This document shows positions 59,901 to 64,000 of a stretch of DNA of 64,000 nucleotides, in pieces (position 1 is the stretch's first letter; the number at the start of each line of letters is the position of its first letter). A model generated the notes under the pieces. The model saw nothing but the letters and a program-made list of their open reading frames with translations, was not told the DNA's origin and did not search any database. Position numbers and translations under genes: made by a program. This DNA comes from Phoenix dactylifera. Lineage: Eukaryota; Streptophyta; Magnoliopsida; Arecales; Arecaceae. The stretch is taken from positions 558,001 to 622,000 of the forward strand of contig NW_024067734.1 in assembly GCF_009389715.1 (NCBI RefSeq). The letters are read 5' to 3'.

Positions 59901-62900
59901 ACCTAAGCCCGAGAAACAATGAAGAAGCCACAAGATTGCAAGCCAGCCTTCTCAAGCAACTAAGGAAGGAATTTAAATGCTTGAAGTAATTTCGCCAGGA
60001 GAGGAAAGATCTGTTGATTCTTAAAAGATCTAATCAAGAGATGATTTTTAACAATCTTCTCAAGCACATAGGGAAAGAGTTCAAGAGTTTGAAGAGGTTT
60101 CATCAAGAGAGGAAAGATTTCATAAATCTAACAAAATATCATTGAGGATTCTCTCCATGATGGATGTGTGATAAAGGGCCTTTTCTGTGTATAATTTAAT
60201 TGTACTTTCTTCTAATGGCCATTCTAAAAATGGTGTGTGGATATTATGCACAGCATTTGATGCACCATAAATTGTTACTAAATACAACTCATTTTCTTCT
60301 CTTCCCTCATGTCAAGAAAGAAAAGGAGATCTTCAAAATTATTGTGCAGTCTGATTTTCTTTATGTTCTTCATTGGTATTGACATTCTATATAATTAAAA
60401 ACAAACTTCTTATCATTAAAAAGTTAACAGTGAAAAGTGAAGGATTCCAAATTCTGTAACATCTGGTGTGTTGCATGACCCAAAAACAAGGCGCATGAAG
60501 TGGGTATCAACTGGTAAATTTGCCGGGAGTTGTTGCTAGTGACGACCTGGGTCTGAGTCCCACCTGTACAACTTTAAAATATTACCTCAGTAAATTGTGT
60601 GGGGACTACAAGCCCCTTCTTATTGTCTCAAAAGGTCAAAAAGGCTGGGAAGGAGTGGGGCTGCTTACAGGAAGACTTCTTCTGTTGTCAATCTGTCATG
60701 CATGTGCTGTTAAACTTAATGCTTTCTTTTTAATTAAAATTGCTTATGTATAGTTTCAATGATAGGCAAAACAGAAAGCCAACGCATTATGAGCTCAAAA
60801 TTAAGCATAACCATCTTAACAAATCAAAATTTCTTAAATTTGCTTCTTTGTAAAGGTCAAATATATGGTCTAAGCTATTTTCTGAATAATGACGTTTTTT
60901 AGCCATGGTGTCTTGATTGGGAGGTGTGTAAACCAAGCATTAAGACTTCTTGCCACAAATGATAGGAACATTTTTGGTTTTTAGTGTAATTTTTTTATGA
61001 ATTGTTAATATTGACAGGGCAACTTACTCCTGCAAGTTTGTGACAATAGTCCATTCAATAATAATATATTGGATTGATCTGGCAATTGATTATTTTTCTT
61101 ATAAAGTAAACTTCAAAATAACTTTTATTGCTATAAGTTTAGGCACCAATGTGGATGTCATCCTTCATCAGCATTCGACACCCGCTAACATCTGTCATCG
61201 TACCTCTGCACAGTCTGTTCCTTTTCCCTTTAGTACCAAAAAATTGCTAATACTCCAGCACCACTACCATGAAGACCCAACACATTATACTACTCTCACC
61301 AACTTACTCGACCAATCTCCATCATCACCTGTAGACCCTCCCACACTTCGTCACCTTGACCACCTTCATTTCCCACCATCAAAATGTTGTTCTTCTAAAG
61401 CTCTAAGACCACTATCTTCCTCCCATTTCCCACCATCTCTACCATTTCATGCTGTTGCCACTTTCATCACTTTTCACTGTCCAACCAATTCTCACCATCA
61501 CCAGCATTACCATCCTTCACCATCCCCAATCTAACCCTGCTAATGTCCTACCCATGTTTTAAAATTGTCACCTCCTCATTCTTTTTACCCATCACTATGA
61601 TTCCCTCCAAACCTCCAAAAGCATTGAATGAAATTGCATTATATGAAACCATGTAAGCATTGTTGTCGAAGAGATTAAAATGATGGCAATATCTGGGGGG
61701 TGAAGGTGGGGTAAGAGAATCTGTTTGAATTAACTTAATAAAACATAAATAGTCCTTTCACTCACTGTAGATTGCATCTTACTTTGAATTATCCAGTTTT
61801 GATACTCCTTTAATTGAGGGATCAGAATGGTACGAGGTTATGTGTCAATATCTCATGGGGTTTTATAATATGAGCATACTCATAGACAGTTGTAGGAAAA
61901 ATCAGTCATTTAATACTTTAAGTGGCTTTCTTACATTGACCATGCTTATATTTAAAAATTTACATGTATTAAAAGCAAATTTTAATAGGTTTTAAAGAGC
62001 TCTTGGTGCCTTAAAAATAATTTTTCATGTCATTATAATATGCGCTTGCAGTGAATATGCAACTGTTTTTCATAGTTTACAGCAATTTTCTTGACAAATA
62101 TCTTTTCTACTGTTTAGATTGTCAATGAAGCAGCTAAATTTAGATATCGGAGTGGGAACCAATTCAATTGTGGAGGTAGCTTTTTGTGTTCTTTATACAT
62201 GCTTTTGTGGACTTCCAGTATTTCATTTTAGAAGCAATATGTTTTCGTAGGTCTAACAATAAGATCTCCATATGGAGCTGTTGGGCATGGTGGTCATTAT
62301 CATTCACAATCACCAGAGGCTTTCTTCTGTCATGTTCCTGGTCTTAAGGTGCAGATCCTTGTGCTTCTTTAGCTGTATGTGTTGTATCTGTTATTTTTGC
62401 CTCGGATATTCTTTTTTTTTTGGATAGGAGATTTCATAAAAAGTTAAAAACTTATATATTAAAAAGCTAGTGTGGTTCAAAAACTTGTAACTTGAATCTG
62501 CTGTCCATAGAAGCAATTAAAGTATTCCTTTAATTATTTACATGAGCAGTTAATGAACCTGATAGAATTTATCTGAACTTTTCTACAACACTTCTTTCTT
62601 AGGTGGTGATTCCTCGAAGCCCACGACAAGCAAAGGGGTTGTTATTGGCCTGCATACGTGATTCAAATCCAGTTGTATTTTTTGAACCGAAGGTATTAAT
62701 ATCATAGGACTGAAACATGATCTCTAATATTCTTTTACATCTGTATTGCATCACTCAGAAAAAAATTGTCATCAAAAGATTCCTTCATTGTATTTTTTTT
62801 TCTTTTTAAGGCTTGCCGCATAAGCATTATAATTATATTAAGCAAACGCACAACAGGTTAAGTTGACCAAGTTGTGTTCCATTAAGGTGGGTTTTTGGCA

Positions 62901-63884
62901 TGATGATATTGAGGAATGCAACTATTGAACTGTTATTTATGAGTGATAAAAACAAGTCAGCCAAAAAAGACCTTTACGACTAGAGTTTTGTTTGTAGAAC
63001 TTATGGCTTTAACTTCAACTTGTTCAGTGGTTGTATCGGTTGGCTGTTGAAGAGGTTCCTGAGCATGATTACATGTTGCCTTTGTCTCAGGCAGAGGTAA
63101 GCATTTCCTGTGTTATGACATATGGTTACAAGAAACTGTAAATTTTATATAATCTATGACCAGGTGATTCGTCAAGGGAGTGACATTACACTTGTTGGAT
63201 GGGGAGCTCAGCTTTCAGTATTGGAACATGCATGTGATGAGGTTGCAAAGGTTAGTGGCCTGTAAATGGGATTCAAGTTTTCTGTTTCTCAAATCTGAGT
63301 TTGCATTATAGTTAACATACTTATTCTGAAAGTTATAAACCCAAGAGCGGCATAACAGTTTGACCATTGCGGCATTATTTGGCCAGAAATTATTTTGAAC
63401 ATCAATAAGGTGTCCTTGATATAAGTTTCATTATTTTTTTCTTTTAAATTACAAATTTACGGTCATGTTAACAATAAGCATGCATCTAATGTTTTGCAAA
63501 GGACATGTTTCATGTAATTCTTAAAGGTATTCAGATTCATTTGATCTGGAATCAATGAGATTTTCTTTTAAATTACTTTGTAAAGAAAATGTGCATAATT
63601 ATCTTATGTGAATGATTCACAGGATGGAATTTCATGCGAGCTTATAGATTTGAGGACATTGATACCCTGGGATAAGGAAACAGTAGAAGCCTCTGTGAGA
63701 AAGACTGGAAGGCTTCTTGTAAGATAGTTCTTTGCATTGTATCAACTGGCTTACTATGGCATCTGGCCAATCTAATCTGTTTTCCTTGTTTATCATCATG
63801 TGGCAGGTTAGTCATGAAGCTCCTGTGACTGGAGGATTTGGTGCTGAGATATCTGCTTCAATTGCTGAACGCTGCTTCCTCAGG
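50859..63884 (+). CDS. BCKDHB: Branched-chain 2-oxoacid dehydrogenase E1 subunit beta (3' partial)
   Basis: Beta subunit of the thiamine-diphosphate E1 component of the mitochondrial complex that degrades the keto acids of Leu, Ile and Val. Exons: 50859-51013, 58544-58655, 58940-58975, 59128-59187, 62118-62175, 62251-62348, 62603-62692, 63028-63096, 63164-63250, 63623-63718, 63807-63884. Phases agree and give 313 residues; the last part (about 40 residues in the family) lies beyond the edge. A short basic leader ([20 protein letters not shown]) is a likely mitochondrial presequence. Core motifs are intact: [77 protein letters not shown] and [15 protein letters not shown]. Exon 3 is only 36 bp. 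Intron 4 uses a GC donor. Intron 1 is 7.5 kb and holds a SINE and a TACCG repeat. An upstream in-frame ATG at 50769 would add 30 residues. Confidence 0.95.
52455..52640. repeat. TACCG-rich dispersed repeat, copy 3
   Basis: Words GGTACCGTACC, CATACCAGACCG, TCGTACCATACCGACACT and TACCGTATTGCGG, ordered as in the two copies at 22.5 and 23.3 kb but more diverged. Located in BCKDHB intron 1. Confidence 0.65.
54066..54171. repeat. Inverted repeat, arms about 21 bp
   Basis: Left arm 54066-54087 (GATCATGGGCC...CTTGGGC) and right arm 54151-54171 (GCCCAAGACCGGCCCATGAT...) are reverse complements except for one extra G in the left arm; loop 63 bases. Confidence 0.85.
54419..54438. repeat. 20-bp perfect palindrome
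   Basis: TCAGATCAGATCTGATCTGA is its own reverse complement, a chance-prone GATC-rich palindrome in BCKDHB intron 1. Confidence 0.9.
55453..55611 (-). mobile_element. Au-type tRNA-derived SINE with target-site duplication
   Basis: On the minus strand: GTGGGCTTTGGTGCAATGGT with an A-box-like region, TGTCATGGGCTCAAAATATA at the B-box position, ACAGCCTCTCC then GTAAGGCTGTGTGCATCTGG, and a GTGGTGGGAGCCTCATGCAC tail followed by a T run. This order matches the plant Au SINE family. The element is flanked by 10-base direct repeats AAAGGATTTA at 55438-55447 and 55619-55628. Small gaps separate the repeats from the recognised body. Short RNA polymerase III-type element, reverse orientation within the intron of the host gene. 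Confidence 0.85.
56901..56942 (+). repeat. (CT)n microsatellite
   Basis: About 21 uninterrupted CT units in BCKDHB intron 1. Confidence 0.97.
59188..62117 (+). other. BCKDHB intron 4 with GC-AG ends
   Basis: The exon ends GACCAG and the intron begins GCATGT; the acceptor is TGTTTAG before ATTGTCAATGAAG. No GT donor keeps the conserved [11 protein letters not shown] junction intact. About 60500-60640 includes a region with a GGTCTGAGTCC box and an upstream TGGTAAATTTGC, a weak SINE-like candidate. A proline/histidine-rich open frame at 61040-61534 is not supported as a gene. Confidence 0.8.
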
Positions 63885-64000
63885 GTATGTATTTATCCTT
63901 TTTAACAGACACACAGGAGATAATCTTTTTGATCATGGTTTTTATAAGTTGACATTGCTACAAGCCAGTCCTCCCAATAATGCACACCAGTTGCATTTGT

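Noticed and set aside
60500..60640. SINE-like block with a GGTCTGAGTCC box
   Set aside because: Only the box positions are suggestive; no tail or target-site duplication seen, so not listed as a separate element.
61040..61534. 164-codon proline/histidine/serine-rich open frame (+)
   Set aside because: Lies within BCKDHB intron 4, composition driven by CCACCATC-type repetition, no recognised domain.

Overview
The window is nuclear DNA from a flowering plant, probably a monocot. A palm is my best guess, from the ECT2-like and BCKDH-E1-beta protein sequences together with dispersed TACCG-rich repeats; this is inference and was not tested by any search. Evidence for a plant nuclear genome is GT/GC-AG introns with T-rich acceptors, plant-specific gene families, Copia and Gypsy LTR retrotransposon debris, LINE and SINE fragments, and long microsatellites. 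There is no bacterial-style operon and no CRISPR array.

Four real protein-coding genes can be assembled exon by exon. (1) 6634-12231 (+): an ECT2-like YTH-domain m6A reader with nine coding exons. (2) 14873-16303 (-): a two-exon GATA zinc-finger transcription factor. (3) 20376-38864 (-): a seven-exon HNH-endonuclease-family protein with an N-terminal leader. Its fifth intron is about 13.8 kb and is filled by a tandem duplication, solo-LTR-like sequence and two truncated Copia elements. (4) 50859 to beyond the right edge (+): the E1-beta subunit of mitochondrial branched-chain 2-oxoacid dehydrogenase. Eleven exons are visible and the 3' end lies outside the window. All reading phases across the deduced junctions are consistent. 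The four genes show no sign of working in one pathway; this is ordinary plant gene spacing.

Layout: 1-1635 is the 3' end of an LTR retrotransposon; about 3000-3690 is the 3' end of a LINE; 4300-5335 is a decayed Copia gag in reverse; 6.6-12.2 kb is ECT2-like; 14.9-16.3 kb is GATA; 17.0-18.2 kb is GACCC-rich repeat plus a (TATG/TG)n microsatellite; 20.4-38.9 kb is the HNH gene with its repeat-filled intron; 41.2-48.7 kb is Gypsy LTR and pol/gag debris; 49-50.7 kb is AT-rich; 50.9-64 kb is BCKDH E1-beta, with a tRNA-derived SINE and a TACCG repeat inside intron 1.

The points most worth a second look are the 18.5-kb HNH gene that short-ORF views miss, two GC-AG introns (one deciding the C-terminus of the YTH protein), a fusion of two convergent 5'-half Copia elements that share a short repeat module, and a 1.1-kb tandem duplication later invaded by two repeats. 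I did not find a convincing new defence or mobile system; the unusual content is structural.
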